64,000 nucleotides of DNA from a bacterium (GCA_004561555.1 SFVH01000001.1:10255-74254), one strand, 5' to 3'; shown: positions 49,453-58,574, counted from the first letter of the stretch. Notes: generated by a model not told the origin, from the letters alone. Numbers and translations are program-made.

Positions 49453-49463
49453 TAAATATCAAT

Positions 49464-50975
49464 ATGACAGCTAAAAGAATTATCCTTATTGCATTAGCCT
49501 TTATCGCTGTAATCATTAATGCCGACGGCAAGAGCATAAAACGCGGAGTAAGTGAAAATGCATTCTCCTTGCAAGAAGAGTTTGACGTGCTTTATCCCGG
49601 CGTAGGCTGGTTTTACTCTTGGGGCAACGTGCCCAACAACAACATCATAAATATTCCCGATGAAAATATGGTGTTTATTCCTATGTGTTGGAACGCCAAC
49701 TACAATGCCGACAACATCCGCAACTATTGCAAACAACACCCCGAAACAAAATATCTTTTGGGATTTAACGAGCCTAATTTTGTTAACCAAGCCAATATGT
49801 CTCCCGAAGTGGCAGCCGAAAAATGGCCGGCAGTAAAGGCTCTTGCCCAAGAATTAGGGCTAAAACTTGTAGGTCCTGCCGTCAATTATTCCCCTGACGG
49901 ACCTGAAAACGACCCCTACACTTGGTATGCCAACTTTGTTAAACTTGTAGGCAACGATGCTTTCGACTACATCGCCATCCACAATTATTCCGGTGGCTCT
50001 GCAGGAATGAAAGATATGATTGACAAATTCTACTCGCTCTATGGCAAACAGATATGGGTGACCGAATTTTGCAACTGGGCGGGTACCGTCACTCCTGAAT
50101 CGCAGATTTCCTCAATGATACAGCAACTTGAATATCTCGAAAAGAGCGACAAAGTGTTTAAGTATGCTTGGTTTAAAGCCAAAGGGTCGACCACTACCTC
50201 TCCGTGCTACGGACTGATAGTGCCGAAAAATGGTTATGGCGAGCGAGAGCTTTCAGAGCAGGGTAAAGTATACGTTTATATGACCGACTTCGACGACAGC
50301 ATTTATCACAGCACCACCGAAGTTGTTGCCGCCTCCGAATATATAGCAAGCAACGGCTTGATGCTCGGGAGCACCAACGACAATGCATGCCAACGCCCGA
50401 TAGAAATCACCAAATTCAACGCCGGTGCTTATGCCGACTATCAATTTGACATACCCACCGACGGCTCCTATACACTGAAAATGCGCTGTGGCGGTATGGG
50501 CGAGCCTACACGCTTCGACCCCTATATCGGCATTTATAGCGTGGACAACGATGGGAATGTGCTATCCACCCTTTGTGCCCCTCGCCTCTTCTCCCTCACC
50601 AATGATGAAAACAAATATGCCGAGGTGGAATTTCCGATGACTCTCAAAGCCGGCAAGCAACGCATCCGTCTTCGCGACGACGGTCCGTATTCGCCCAGCG
50701 GCATACGCATCAGCAACCTCTCGTTTGGTGACAACGGCAGTGTTGCCAACCTCGCAGTCGAAGATGTGAAAGCATACTATAGCAACGGAACGATAAGAGT
50801 TACTAATCTCTCTGACTGTGCAATAAAGGTGTGCGACCTCAACGGACGCATTGTGGCATCAGGCATCGCCCCCAACGGCAATCTTAACGTGGGCAATTTA
50901 ACCCGAGGCTTGTATATCGCAAGCATTTCTTCCGACAATGGGAAATTATTAAACATCAAGATAAGTGTTAAGTAA
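49464..50975 (+). CDS. GH128-like endo-beta-1,3-glucanase with CBM6-like and T9SS-like domains
   Basis: A 503-aa secreted protein. A signal peptide precedes an Asl1-like/GH128 TIM barrel (about 25-260). The candidate acid/base is E103 in LLGFNEPNF and the candidate nucleophile E201 in WVTEFCNW, with the family's GWFYSWGN opening. Residues about 285-420 form a beta-sandwich like a CBM6 (ITKFNAGAYADYQFDI, KAGKQRIRLRDDG). The C-terminus (IKVCDLNGRIVAS, then LTRGLYIASISSDNGK) is a sorting-type domain. GH128 cuts beta-1,3-glucan, which fits the GH16/GH3 context. It is the last gene of PUL2. Confidence 0.85.
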   Translation: MTAKRIILIALAFIAVIINADGKSIKRGVSENAFSLQEEFDVLYPGVGWFYSWGNVPNNNIINIPDENMVFIPMCWNANYNADNIRNYCKQHPETKYLLGFNEPNFVNQANMSPEVAAEKWPAVKALAQELGLKLVGPAVNYSPDGPENDPYTWYANFVKLVGNDAFDYIAIHNYSGGSAGMKDMIDKFYSLYGKQIWVTEFCNWAGTVTPESQISSMIQQLEYLEKSDKVFKYAWFKAKGSTTTSPCYGLIVPKNGYGERELSEQGKVYVYMTDFDDSIYHSTTEVVAASEYIASNGLMLGSTNDNACQRPIEITKFNAGAYADYQFDIPTDGSYTLKMRCGGMGEPTRFDPYIGIYSVDNDGNVLSTLCAPRLFSLTNDENKYAEVEFPMTLKAGKQRIRLRDDGPYSPSGIRISNLSFGDNGSVANLAVEDVKAYYSNGTIRVTNLSDCAIKVCDLNGRIVASGIAPNGNLNVGNLTRGLYIASISSDNGKLLNIKISVK

Positions 50976-51070
50976 ATAATATAATAGTAGTAAGAAAGGT
51001 TCTTTATAAGCCTCAATGTTAATCTTAATTGTGGCATATGTTAAGGCATTAATAAGGTTTGTTAAAGTTG

Positions 51071-51101
51071 TAGCCGCCGAGTCGAGATGACCCGGCGGCT
51101 A
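51071..51101 (+). terminator. Hairpin after PUL2
   Basis: TAGCCGCCG (51071-51079) pairs perfectly with CGGCGGCTA (51093-51101), with inner GTC/GAC pairing. The T-run is weak (TTGCGTTATT), so it is an imperfect terminator, but it is well placed between PUL2 and parA. Confidence 0.55.
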
Positions 51102-51216
51102 TTGCGTTATTAACAAAAACAGCGAGTTATCAACAATTTCGACAGTTTTTAAGAAAAACACTTTGCCATTGCAACAAATTGTAATTCCTTTGCACAAAGA
51201 AAACTACGAAGTGAAT

Positions 51217-51987
51217 ATGGGAAAAATAATTGCTATAGCCAATCAAAAAGGAGGCGTGGGCAAAACCACCACCTCCATCAACCTTGCAGCATCACTTGCA
51301 ATGCTCGGCAAACGAGTGCTTATCATCGATGCCGACCCACAGGCAAACGCCACAAGCGGACTTGGCGTTGACCCCAAAAAAATGACTTCCTCAATCTACG
51401 AATGTCTTGTCGACGGCTACCCTATGCGCGGTGCTGAATGTAAAACTTGCGTAGACAATCTCGAACTTATAGGCTCACGCATCGACTTGGTAGGTGCCGA
51501 GCTCGAACTTATCGAAAAAAGCAATCGCGAAAAAGTGTTGCGCACGCTACTCAACGAAATACGCGACAACTACGACTTTATCCTCATTGACTGCTCTCCC
51601 TCCTTAGGACTGATAACAGTGAACGCTTTGACGGCAGCCAACTCGGTCATCATCCCCGTGCAAGCCGAATATTTTGCACTGGAAGGCATCAGCAAACTTC
51701 TCAACACCATACGCATCATCAAATCAAAACTCAACCCACAACTCGAAATCGAGGGATTCTTGCTCACTATGTATGACTCTCGCCTACGCCTCGCCAATCA
51801 AATCTACGACGAGCTGAAAGGTCATTTCGGAAACATGGTGTTTGACACGGTAATACCTCGCAACACTCGATTGTCGGAAGCACCCAGCCACGGCTTGCCA
51901 GCCATCCTTTACGACCCTTCAAGTCGCGGCGCCACAAGCCACACCCAGTTAGCTAAAGAACTCCTCAAACGAAACAATCAACAATAA
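51217..51987 (+). CDS. parA: Chromosome-partitioning ATPase ParA (Soj type)
   Basis: A 256-aa Walker-type ATPase that moves ParB-DNA complexes. The deviant Walker A is NQKGGVGKTTTSINLA, the A' motif LIIDADPQANATSG, and Walker B FILIDCSPSLGL. The ATG at 51217 (MGKIIAIANQKGG) is chosen because the in-frame TTG 18 codons upstream adds residues outside the family. It begins a co-directional run with parB (12 bp later), DUF5683 and mltD. Confidence 0.95.
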   Translation: MGKIIAIANQKGGVGKTTTSINLAASLAMLGKRVLIIDADPQANATSGLGVDPKKMTSSIYECLVDGYPMRGAECKTCVDNLELIGSRIDLVGAELELIEKSNREKVLRTLLNEIRDNYDFILIDCSPSLGLITVNALTAANSVIIPVQAEYFALEGISKLLNTIRIIKSKLNPQLEIEGFLLTMYDSRLRLANQIYDELKGHFGNMVFDTVIPRNTRLSEAPSHGLPAILYDPSSRGATSHTQLAKELLKRNNQQ

Positions 51988-51999
51988 ACCCCCAACATA

Positions 52000-52881
52000 A
52001 TGTCAGCACTAAGACGCAACGCCTTGGGACGAGGTCTCGACTCTCTTATCTCAATGGATGACATACAGACCGGCGGCTCTTCGGCAATCAACGAGATTTT
52101 ACTCTCTCAAATCTCACCTAACCCCGAGCAACCACGCATCAACTTCGACGAAGAAACTCTTGAAGAACTCGCTTCATCGATACGCGAGCTGGGCATTATT
52201 CAGCCCTTGACCCTTCGCAAAGTGGGCAACGACCAATATCAGATTATTTCCGGCGAGCGACGTTATCGCGCCGCAAAAATTGCCGGACTCGATGCCGTGC
52301 CAGCCTATGTGCGCACCGCCAACGACAGCGAAATCACTGAGATGGCTCTCATCGAAAACATCCAACGTGAAGATTTAAACGCTATCGAAGTGGCTCTGAC
52401 ATTTAAAAAACTTATTGAGCAATATAATCTCACTCAAGAACAACTATCCACACGCATTGGCAAGAAACGCGCCACTATAGCCAACTTCCTACGATTGCTG
52501 AAGTTGCCGGCTGAAGTGCAATTAGGACTCCGCGACCGCCGTGTGGATATGGGTCATGCTCGCGCTCTTTTGGCCATCGACGACCCAAAGATGCAACTAA
52601 ACATTTACAACGAAATACTGAAAAAGGGATTGTCAGTCAGACAGGTGGAAGAACTTGCCAAAACATTAAAAGAAGCCCGCCCGACAGAAAAATCTTCAGC
52701 CCCCGGTAACAGCATCTCAAAAGAATATGAATTATTGAGAAATCACCTCTCAACTACATTCCACACCAAAGTGCAATTCTCATGCGACAAGGCAGGAAAA
52801 GGAAAAATCACATTTCCTTTCAAAAATGAAGAGGAACTTGAGAGATTAATTACTATCTTTGACCGCATAAAAGGCAATTAG
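52000..52881 (+). CDS. parB: Chromosome-partitioning protein ParB (Spo0J type)
   Basis: A 293-aa CTP-dependent DNA clamp. The N-terminal ParA-stimulating start (RNALGRGLDSLI) precedes the CTP-binding motif GERRYRAAKIAG and ENIQREDLNAIEVA. The parS-binding HTH is at TQEQLSTRIGKKRATIANFLR and a C-terminal dimer domain follows. No parS site was recognised nearby. Confidence 0.95.
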   Translation: MSALRRNALGRGLDSLISMDDIQTGGSSAINEILLSQISPNPEQPRINFDEETLEELASSIRELGIIQPLTLRKVGNDQYQIISGERRYRAAKIAGLDAVPAYVRTANDSEITEMALIENIQREDLNAIEVALTFKKLIEQYNLTQEQLSTRIGKKRATIANFLRLLKLPAEVQLGLRDRRVDMGHARALLAIDDPKMQLNIYNEILKKGLSVRQVEELAKTLKEARPTEKSSAPGNSISKEYELLRNHLSTTFHTKVQFSCDKAGKGKITFPFKNEEELERLITIFDRIKGN

Positions 52882-52900
52882 ATATATAAATTAACAAAAT

Positions 52901-53668
52901 TTGAAATTTTTGTCAAAAGATAGGCATTTATTCAGCGAAAATATAAAAAAAGGTATAGTCGTAGCGCTATTCTTGGTGTTTTCGTTGCATTTTCATATAT
53001 TTGCTGATGAAAATCAGCCTGACGCGGTTGTGTCAGCACCTGAAATGAGCGATGTCGAGGCTTTCGACATCGACTCTCTTGTTGTTGAACAACCTGTTGC
53101 GCCGATTGAAGTGGCGGCAGATTCCACCATAGTGACATTGACCGAAACGGAGCCTAAAGCAATGACTCCGAAATTAAAATTCAACCCTGACCCTAATCGT
53201 GCATTATGGCTCTCAGCCTTATGTCCGGGATTAGGACAAATCTACAACCGACGCTACTGGAAAGTGCCCATAGTGATTGGTGGATATGTGGGGTTGGCAT
53301 ATGCCACCTCGTGGAACAACCGAATGCTCTCTGACTATACGAAAGCCTACAGAGACATTATGGACAGTGACCCAAGCACTAAGAGTTATATGGATTTCTA
53401 CCCATCCACCACCAAAGAAGAGGACATTGATATGGCTTGGTTGCAACGCGCGCTGAAATCGAAAAAAGACTATTATCGCCGCAATCGCGACCTTTGCATA
53501 ATCGGTATGGTGGGGCTATACTTGCTGAGTATGGTGGACGCCTACGTTGACGCATCGCTGTCGCATTTCGATATTTCTCCCGATTTGTCACTCAGAGTAA
53601 GCCCGACAATAGAGCCACAACAATACGGTGCCACTACCTTTGGAATGAATTGTGCTTTCATTTTTTAA
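52901..53668 (+). CDS. DUF5683 family membrane protein
   Basis: A 255-aa envelope protein of unknown function. It seems to start at TTG 52901 (or the TTG at 52910), because the signal-like segment (GIVVALFLVFSLHFHIFADE) lies before the first possible ATG. An acidic linker is followed by the DUF5683 core (NRALWLSALCPGLGQIYNRR, then GGYVGLAYATSWNN) with two hydrophobic segments. It lies 19 bp after parB and 23 bp before the MltD-like gene, an order that I recall as common in Bacteroidetes. Confidence 0.82.
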   Translation: MKFLSKDRHLFSENIKKGIVVALFLVFSLHFHIFADENQPDAVVSAPEMSDVEAFDIDSLVVEQPVAPIEVAADSTIVTLTETEPKAMTPKLKFNPDPNRALWLSALCPGLGQIYNRRYWKVPIVIGGYVGLAYATSWNNRMLSDYTKAYRDIMDSDPSTKSYMDFYPSTTKEEDIDMAWLQRALKSKKDYYRRNRDLCIIGMVGLYLLSMVDAYVDASLSHFDISPDLSLRVSPTIEPQQYGATTFGMNCAFIF

Positions 53669-53691
53669 GCAACAAAAAAGAAACTTGAACA

Positions 53692-55827
53692 ATGAAAAAA
53701 ATCATATTGGCATTTTGCTTGACCCTCGGAGCGGCAATGTCGGCAACGGCAGCACCAAATATATTATCAGTGACCGAATCTCTCAGCGACAGCACAATGG
53801 TGATACCCACCGATGTTGAAGCTGAGCTACTTGACCTTCAGCGTAATTGGTATCTGCAAAACTACACCGTGGCAGAACGTAGCGGTGCCGACTTGCCCAA
53901 TGTGCCCACCGACGATGAAGTGATTATCCAACGCTTACAGTCACTGCCCAATGTCATTGATATGGTTTTTAACAAGGAGGTGCGCGCTGCCATCGACTTC
54001 TATACCACTGGCAAACGTCGTGCATTAGTGGAAAAGTTGTTGGCATTGAGCCTTTACTACTATCCTATCTTTGAAAATATTCTTGACCGCGAAGGTCTTC
54101 CGTTGGAATTGAAGCACCTTGCGGTAGTGGAATCTGCTCTCAATCCCAACGCCACCTCACGAGCTCAAGCCGTAGGTTTATGGCAATTTATGGATTATAC
54201 TGCATGCGATAGGCAAATCGGGCTGGAAATCAACAGTTATGTCGATGAGCGACGCGACCCAATACGCTCCACCGAAGCAGCTGCGACCTACTTGAAACAA
54301 CTATACAAGATTTTTGGCGATTGGCATCTTGCCATTGCCGCCTACAACTGCGGCCCCGGCACCGTCAACAAAGCAATACGTCGCGCAGGCGGCTCTGATA
54401 CGGTGAAAAAAACGTTTTGGGATATCTTTTATTTCTTGCCCAAAGAAACGCGAGCATATGTGCCGAGCTTCATTGCCGTCAACTATGCTATGAACTTCTA
54501 TGAGCAACACAACCTAAGCCGCTCTATTGCCGTGCAACCGCTGGTGACCGACACCATCCACATCTCCAAACGAGTGCATTTCGACCAAATTGCGGCAGTG
54601 CTCAACATCCCAATTGAGGAGATACGCTTGCTCAATCCTCAATATCGTCGCGATGAAATCCCGGCATCGACGTTACGCCAATATTCGCTGACACTCCCTT
54701 CGCAGCAAATCAATAGCTATATCGTGCTCGAAGACAGCATCTTGGCTTATAACGCCGACAAATATATACATCCCACTGTAGTAGAACCTTCTAATGGTTC
54801 TTCTGTGACAAGCGAAAACGGCGAATACACCATCATCACGAAGTATTACACCACAAAAAAAGGCGACACTTATTCGAAAGTGGCTCGCAAATTTGGCGTA
54901 ACCATTGCCGACATCAAGCGTTGGAACAACCTAAAAGGCAACACTCTGAAAAAAGGCATAACCATCCGTATAGAAACGCGTAAAAAAATCACTCCCGAAG
55001 ACCGTGACTCCAACGAGCCGGAGGTAACAACACCTGAAGTGGTGGAGAAACCCGAAGTGGCAGAGAAACCCGAAGTGGCAGAGAAACCCGAAGTGGCGGA
55101 GAAACCCGAAGTGGCGGAAAACCATAAACCGAAAAAAGCTGAAACTCACGTTGTGGCTCGCGGCGAAACGCTCGCCTCTATCGCTGAACAATATGGGGTG
55201 ACTATCGCTCAACTTCGCGAATGGAATGACCTCAAAAATGATAGGATTATGGCAGGTCAACGCTTAACGGTCGACGGCTCAAAGAAGAAAAAAACAGATA
55301 ACGGCAATAACAATGACAAGCCTAAGACCCACACAGTGAAGTCGGGCGAAACACTGAGCAAAATTGCTGAAAAATATGGAGTGACTATCTCACAACTTCG
55401 CGAATGGAATAACCTCAAAGACGACAATATCCGAGTGGGCGACAAATTGAGCGTTAGCGGCAAAGCAACATCTTCCGCGTCGTCGTCAAATAGTGACAAT
55501 AAGCAGACCTACACCGTGCGTCGTGGCGACACCCTCGACAAGATTGCACGCTCCTTCGGCGTGACTGTTGATGAAATCAAGGAGTGGAACAACATTAAGG
55601 GCAACAACATCAATGCCGGACAAAAACTTACCATATACTCCGACAAGAGCACAGGCAAGAATTCGTCGAGCAAAGACACTCCAAAGAAAAAGACTCACAC
55701 CGTGAAGTCGGGAGAGACTCTTGGGAAAATCGCTGAAAAATATGGCGTTGGATTGTCGAAACTCAAAAAAGCTAACGGACTAAAGAGCGATAAAATCAGC
55801 ATCGGACAAAAACTTATCATTCCTTAA
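53692..55827 (+). CDS. MltD-like lytic transglycosylase with five LysM repeats
   Basis: A 711-aa secreted peptidoglycan lyase. A signal peptide precedes the SLT domain (about 130-260) with the catalytic glutamate in VVESALNPNATSRAQAVGLW and the AYNCGPG motif. Five LysM peptidoglycan-binding repeats follow, starting at KKGDTYSKVARKFG, ARGETLASIAEQYG, KSGETLSKIAEKYG, RRGDTLDKIARSFG and KSGETLGKIAEKYG. Between LysM 1 and 2 lies a PEVAEK repeat linker. It belongs to the parAB-DUF5683 cluster. Confidence 0.92.
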   Translation: MKKIILAFCLTLGAAMSATAAPNILSVTESLSDSTMVIPTDVEAELLDLQRNWYLQNYTVAERSGADLPNVPTDDEVIIQRLQSLPNVIDMVFNKEVRAAIDFYTTGKRRALVEKLLALSLYYYPIFENILDREGLPLELKHLAVVESALNPNATSRAQAVGLWQFMDYTACDRQIGLEINSYVDERRDPIRSTEAAATYLKQLYKIFGDWHLAIAAYNCGPGTVNKAIRRAGGSDTVKKTFWDIFYFLPKETRAYVPSFIAVNYAMNFYEQHNLSRSIAVQPLVTDTIHISKRVHFDQIAAVLNIPIEEIRLLNPQYRRDEIPASTLRQYSLTLPSQQINSYIVLEDSILAYNADKYIHPTVVEPSNGSSVTSENGEYTIITKYYTTKKGDTYSKVARKFGVTIADIKRWNNLKGNTLKKGITIRIETRKKITPEDRDSNEPEVTTPEVVEKPEVAEKPEVAEKPEVAEKPEVAENHKPKKAETHVVARGETLASIAEQYGVTIAQLREWNDLKNDRIMAGQRLTVDGSKKKKTDNGNNNDKPKTHTVKSGETLSKIAEKYGVTISQLREWNNLKDDNIRVGDKLSVSGKATSSASSSNSDNKQTYTVRRGDTLDKIARSFGVTVDEIKEWNNIKGNNINAGQKLTIYSDKSTGKNSSSKDTPKKKTHTVKSGETLGKIAEKYGVGLSKLKKANGLKSDKISIGQKLIIP
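55033..55122 (+). repeat. Five tandem 18-bp repeats (PEVAEK linker) in the MltD-like gene
   Basis: Five copies of an 18-bp unit (CCCGAAGTGGCAGAGAAA and variants), each encoding PEV(A/V)EK, in frame between LysM 1 and 2. Such a repeat may change copy number by slippage without breaking the frame. Confidence 0.9.
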
Positions 55828-55863
55828 TAGGACATTGTAAATAATAACAAACCTTATACCAGC

Positions 55864-56886
55864 GTGGAAAAAGAACAAATAAAAAGGGGATTAGGCATAT
55901 TTATGAAGATTGCCATCCCGATGGCTGTCGGAGTGGGACTGTTTTGGTTTCTCTACAAAAACGTAGATGTTGAAGCAATGAAGCAAGCCTTGAAAACCGA
56001 TGTTAACTACTTTTGGATAGGCGTAATGCTCGTGATTTCCACTTTCAGCCACATTTTCCGCGCAATGAGATGGCGCTTACAGCTTAGAGCTCTCGACATC
56101 CATGCGCCGTTGGGAGCATTAATAGTGTCAATCTTCGGCACCTATGCTGTCAATCTCGTGTTTCCGCGATTGGGAGAAGTGTGGCGTTGCGGCTACATCT
56201 CGCGTCGCCAAAATGCGCCATTCACCAAAGTGGTAGGGTCGATGGTTGCCGACCGCCTGAGCGACACTGCAACAGTGCTTCTTCTTACCCTCTTCACTAT
56301 GCTGATAGCTTGGCCTGCCTTCGCCCAATTTTTTGCGCAGTTTCCCGGAGTTCAAGCATCGTTGCTCAACACCGTTACCTCTCCAATGGTTTGGATTGTG
56401 CTTATAGGAAGCGTGATAGTGATAGTGTTGATGTTTCGCTACGGCAAAAAAAATAAGTTTATCAAGAAGATAAACAATGCTCTCTCCGGACTGTGGCAAG
56501 GGTTCTACAGCATCACCAAAATGCAAGGCAAAGGATGGTTTCTTTTCTATACACTAATGATTTGGGGTTGTTATTTCACTCAGCTTTATGTGTGTTTCTT
56601 CGCATTCCCGTTTACCCACGACTTAGGCATCGTGTGCGCCTTAGTGTGCTTCGTGCTTAGTAGCATATCGATGGGCATCCCCACCAATGGTGGCTTGGGA
56701 GCATGGCACATAGCCATCATCTTCGGATTGTCGCTCTATGGAGTAGGCTCATTTGCTATGGGCGAATTTGACCCCCGAGCCTCAGCTTTTGCAATGCTCG
56801 TGTGGGGCACTCAAACACTTTTACTTATTGCTCTCGGCATTTATTCCTTCATATATATTCTTGCGAGTAAGCCCAAAAAAGACTAA
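55864..56886 (+). CDS. YbhN/UPF0104-like membrane protein (LPG_synthase_TM family)
   Basis: A 340-aa polytopic protein with about eight transmembrane helices (IPMAVGVGLFWFLYKN, VNLVFPRLGEVWRCGYISRR). The conserved PRLGEVWR and FVLSSISMGIPTNGGLGAWH motifs mark the flippase-like/lysylphosphatidylglycerol synthase TM family; the soluble transferase domain is absent. A GTG start at 55864 is likely, since the next ATG is at 55906. Lipid or undecaprenyl flipping is inferred from the family. Confidence 0.82.
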   Translation: MEKEQIKRGLGIFMKIAIPMAVGVGLFWFLYKNVDVEAMKQALKTDVNYFWIGVMLVISTFSHIFRAMRWRLQLRALDIHAPLGALIVSIFGTYAVNLVFPRLGEVWRCGYISRRQNAPFTKVVGSMVADRLSDTATVLLLTLFTMLIAWPAFAQFFAQFPGVQASLLNTVTSPMVWIVLIGSVIVIVLMFRYGKKNKFIKKINNALSGLWQGFYSITKMQGKGWFLFYTLMIWGCYFTQLYVCFFAFPFTHDLGIVCALVCFVLSSISMGIPTNGGLGAWHIAIIFGLSLYGVGSFAMGEFDPRASAFAMLVWGTQTLLLIALGIYSFIYILASKPKKD

Positions 56887-56903
56887 CCAAAAAATGAAAA
56901 ACC

Positions 56904-57497
56904 ATGGGATTGAATCTAAATGATTATTTTGACGATGACCTTCAAGAACAAAATCTTGATGGCGAACAACAGGCACAACCGATAAAGCCTCAACCTATAA
57001 ATGAGGAGCAGGCATTTCGCAAAGACTATATCGAGGGTCGTAGCCAACGTCGCCGTCGCCGTTGGCGTATGTGGCTCGGGATAGCGGCTTTGGTGATAAT
57101 CGTGGCAATAATTATCAATATGCTGTTCCTCTCCAAAACTACCGAAAAAGGTATCATCAAAGGATATATTGTGAAGATGGAACTTGCCGACGGTATCATC
57201 TTCGACAGCTATGAATGCACTATGGTTGCCGACTTACCTGACAGCACAAGCATTGACAATCCCGACTTGATAATGCATTTTTCGGTCAACGATAAAACCA
57301 TCGGAGAACGGATACACCGGGCGATGCTTGGAGATAGCATTGTGGCTGTTTATTATAAGCGTTACACTTCTACAATGCCATGGAGAGGCAACACCGATGT
57401 GATTGCCGACAGCATTAAAATGCTACCGGGCGAGAGTTTGCGCTCGCTTGCTCAAGTGGCTGCCGACAAAAAAAAGAATAACGACAAAAAACAATGA
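56904..57497 (+). CDS. Single-pass membrane protein of unknown function
   Basis: A 197-aa protein. An acidic and glutamine-rich N-terminus (YFDDDLQEQNLDGEQQ) and a strongly basic patch (GRSQRRRRRWRMW) precede one transmembrane helix (LGIAALVIIVAIIINMLFL). The outer domain is mixed alpha/beta (MELADGIIFDSYECTMVADL) and ends in a lysine-rich tail. I do not recognise the family. The stop overlaps the next ATG by 4 bp, so it is translationally coupled to the M28 lipoprotein and may work with it. Confidence 0.7.
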   Translation: MGLNLNDYFDDDLQEQNLDGEQQAQPIKPQPINEEQAFRKDYIEGRSQRRRRRWRMWLGIAALVIIVAIIINMLFLSKTTEKGIIKGYIVKMELADGIIFDSYECTMVADLPDSTSIDNPDLIMHFSVNDKTIGERIHRAMLGDSIVAVYYKRYTSTMPWRGNTDVIADSIKMLPGESLRSLAQVAADKKKNNDKKQ

Positions 57498-58477
57498 AAG
57501 CGGCAAAATCTCTAATTATGGTGCTTGCACTGTGGATGGCGGCAAGTTGTGCCGGAAAATCTACAGAGAAAAGCGACAATCAAAACATTGTAGCTCAAGT
57601 CTCAATCATTTTTGATGCCGACTCTGCATATAGTTTTGTGGCTCAACAATGTGCATTTGGTAGCCGTGTACCCAACAGCGATGCTCACAAGAAATGTGGC
57701 AATTGGCTTACCGACAAACTTCGCAGTTATGGGGCTTCGGTGACTGAACAATGTGCCGACCTTAAAGCCTACGACGGCACAGTGCTCCATGCTCGAAACA
57801 TAATTGGAGAGTTTCACAAGGAAAAAACCGAGCGAGTACTACTCATTGCTCACTGGGACTGCCGCCCATGGGCAGACAACGACCCCGACCCTAACAACCA
57901 CAACGTGCCGGTTATGGGAGCTAATGACGGTGCCAGCGGCGTGGGGGTACTCATAGAGATAGCGCGTGTGATAAGCACCATTGACAATCCGAATGTCGGC
58001 ATCGACATCCTTCTTGTAGATGCCGAAGATTGGGGGGAGACCGGAGGTAACAATGAAAATTCGTGGGCTCTCGGAGCTCAATACTGGACAGCGCATCCGC
58101 ATCGTGCCGACTACCGCCGACCGACTTATGGCATCCTTCTTGATATGGTAGGCGATGAAAATGCCGCTTTTTTACAAGAGTATTACTCGCGCGCTTACGC
58201 TCCGACAGTGATGGACAAAATATGGAAAGCTGCTGCTGAACTCGGCTATTCCAACCGCTTCATCAATAGTCACGGGGGTGCCGTGACCGACGACCATGTG
58301 GTGATTAACAGAGCAGGTATTCCATGCATCGATATCATTGACCAGCGCAAAAACTCCGACACCGGTTTTTGCGAGCAATGGCACACTGTCGACGACCAAA
58401 TGAGCCACATCTCTACAGAAACACTCAAAGCTGTAGGACAAACTATTGTCTACGCTTTGCTCGAAAAGCAACAATAA
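57494..58477 (+). CDS. M28-family lipoprotein, glutaminyl-cyclase-like
   Basis: A 327-aa zinc-dependent lipoprotein with a lipobox at ALWMAASCAGKS. The M28 core (about 90-327) has a histidine ligand in LIAHWDCRPWAD, an aspartate in GANDGASGVGVL, acidic ligands in VDAEDWGETG and a late histidine in VTDDHVVINRAGIP. The RPWAD...GANDGASG pattern is like that of glutaminyl-peptide cyclotransferases, but aminopeptidase activity cannot be excluded. It ends the cluster that started at parA. Confidence 0.85.
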   Translation: MKAAKSLIMVLALWMAASCAGKSTEKSDNQNIVAQVSIIFDADSAYSFVAQQCAFGSRVPNSDAHKKCGNWLTDKLRSYGASVTEQCADLKAYDGTVLHARNIIGEFHKEKTERVLLIAHWDCRPWADNDPDPNNHNVPVMGANDGASGVGVLIEIARVISTIDNPNVGIDILLVDAEDWGETGGNNENSWALGAQYWTAHPHRADYRRPTYGILLDMVGDENAAFLQEYYSRAYAPTVMDKIWKAAAELGYSNRFINSHGGAVTDDHVVINRAGIPCIDIIDQRKNSDTGFCEQWHTVDDQMSHISTETLKAVGQTIVYALLEKQQ

Positions 58478-58566
58478 TCAACATATCTACAAATAAGTCT
58501 ACAAACCGAAATATTTGACTTTAAGATTATTTGAAACAAAAAACTTTCTTATTGGTAATATTTCCG

Positions 58567-58574
58567 TACATTTG
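58567..58574 (+). promoter_or_regulatory. -7 box of the M16 peptidase gene
   Basis: TACATTTG, a full match to TAnnTTTG, 32 nt before the ATG at 58607. No -33 TTTG is at the right spacing. Confidence 0.5.

Noticed and set aside
51071..51101. The hairpin upstream of parA as a parS site
   Set aside because: Its sequence does not resemble the known parS palindrome (GTTTCACGTGAAAC type) and it fits a transcription terminator better.
51127..51135. TTATCAACA near parA as a DnaA box and replication origin
   Set aside because: It is one mismatch from the consensus and stands alone; no box cluster, AT-rich unwinding element or dnaA/dnaN gene is present.
55033..55122. Tandem repeat as a CRISPR array
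   Set aside because: Units are directly adjacent with no spacers and encode an in-frame protein linker.
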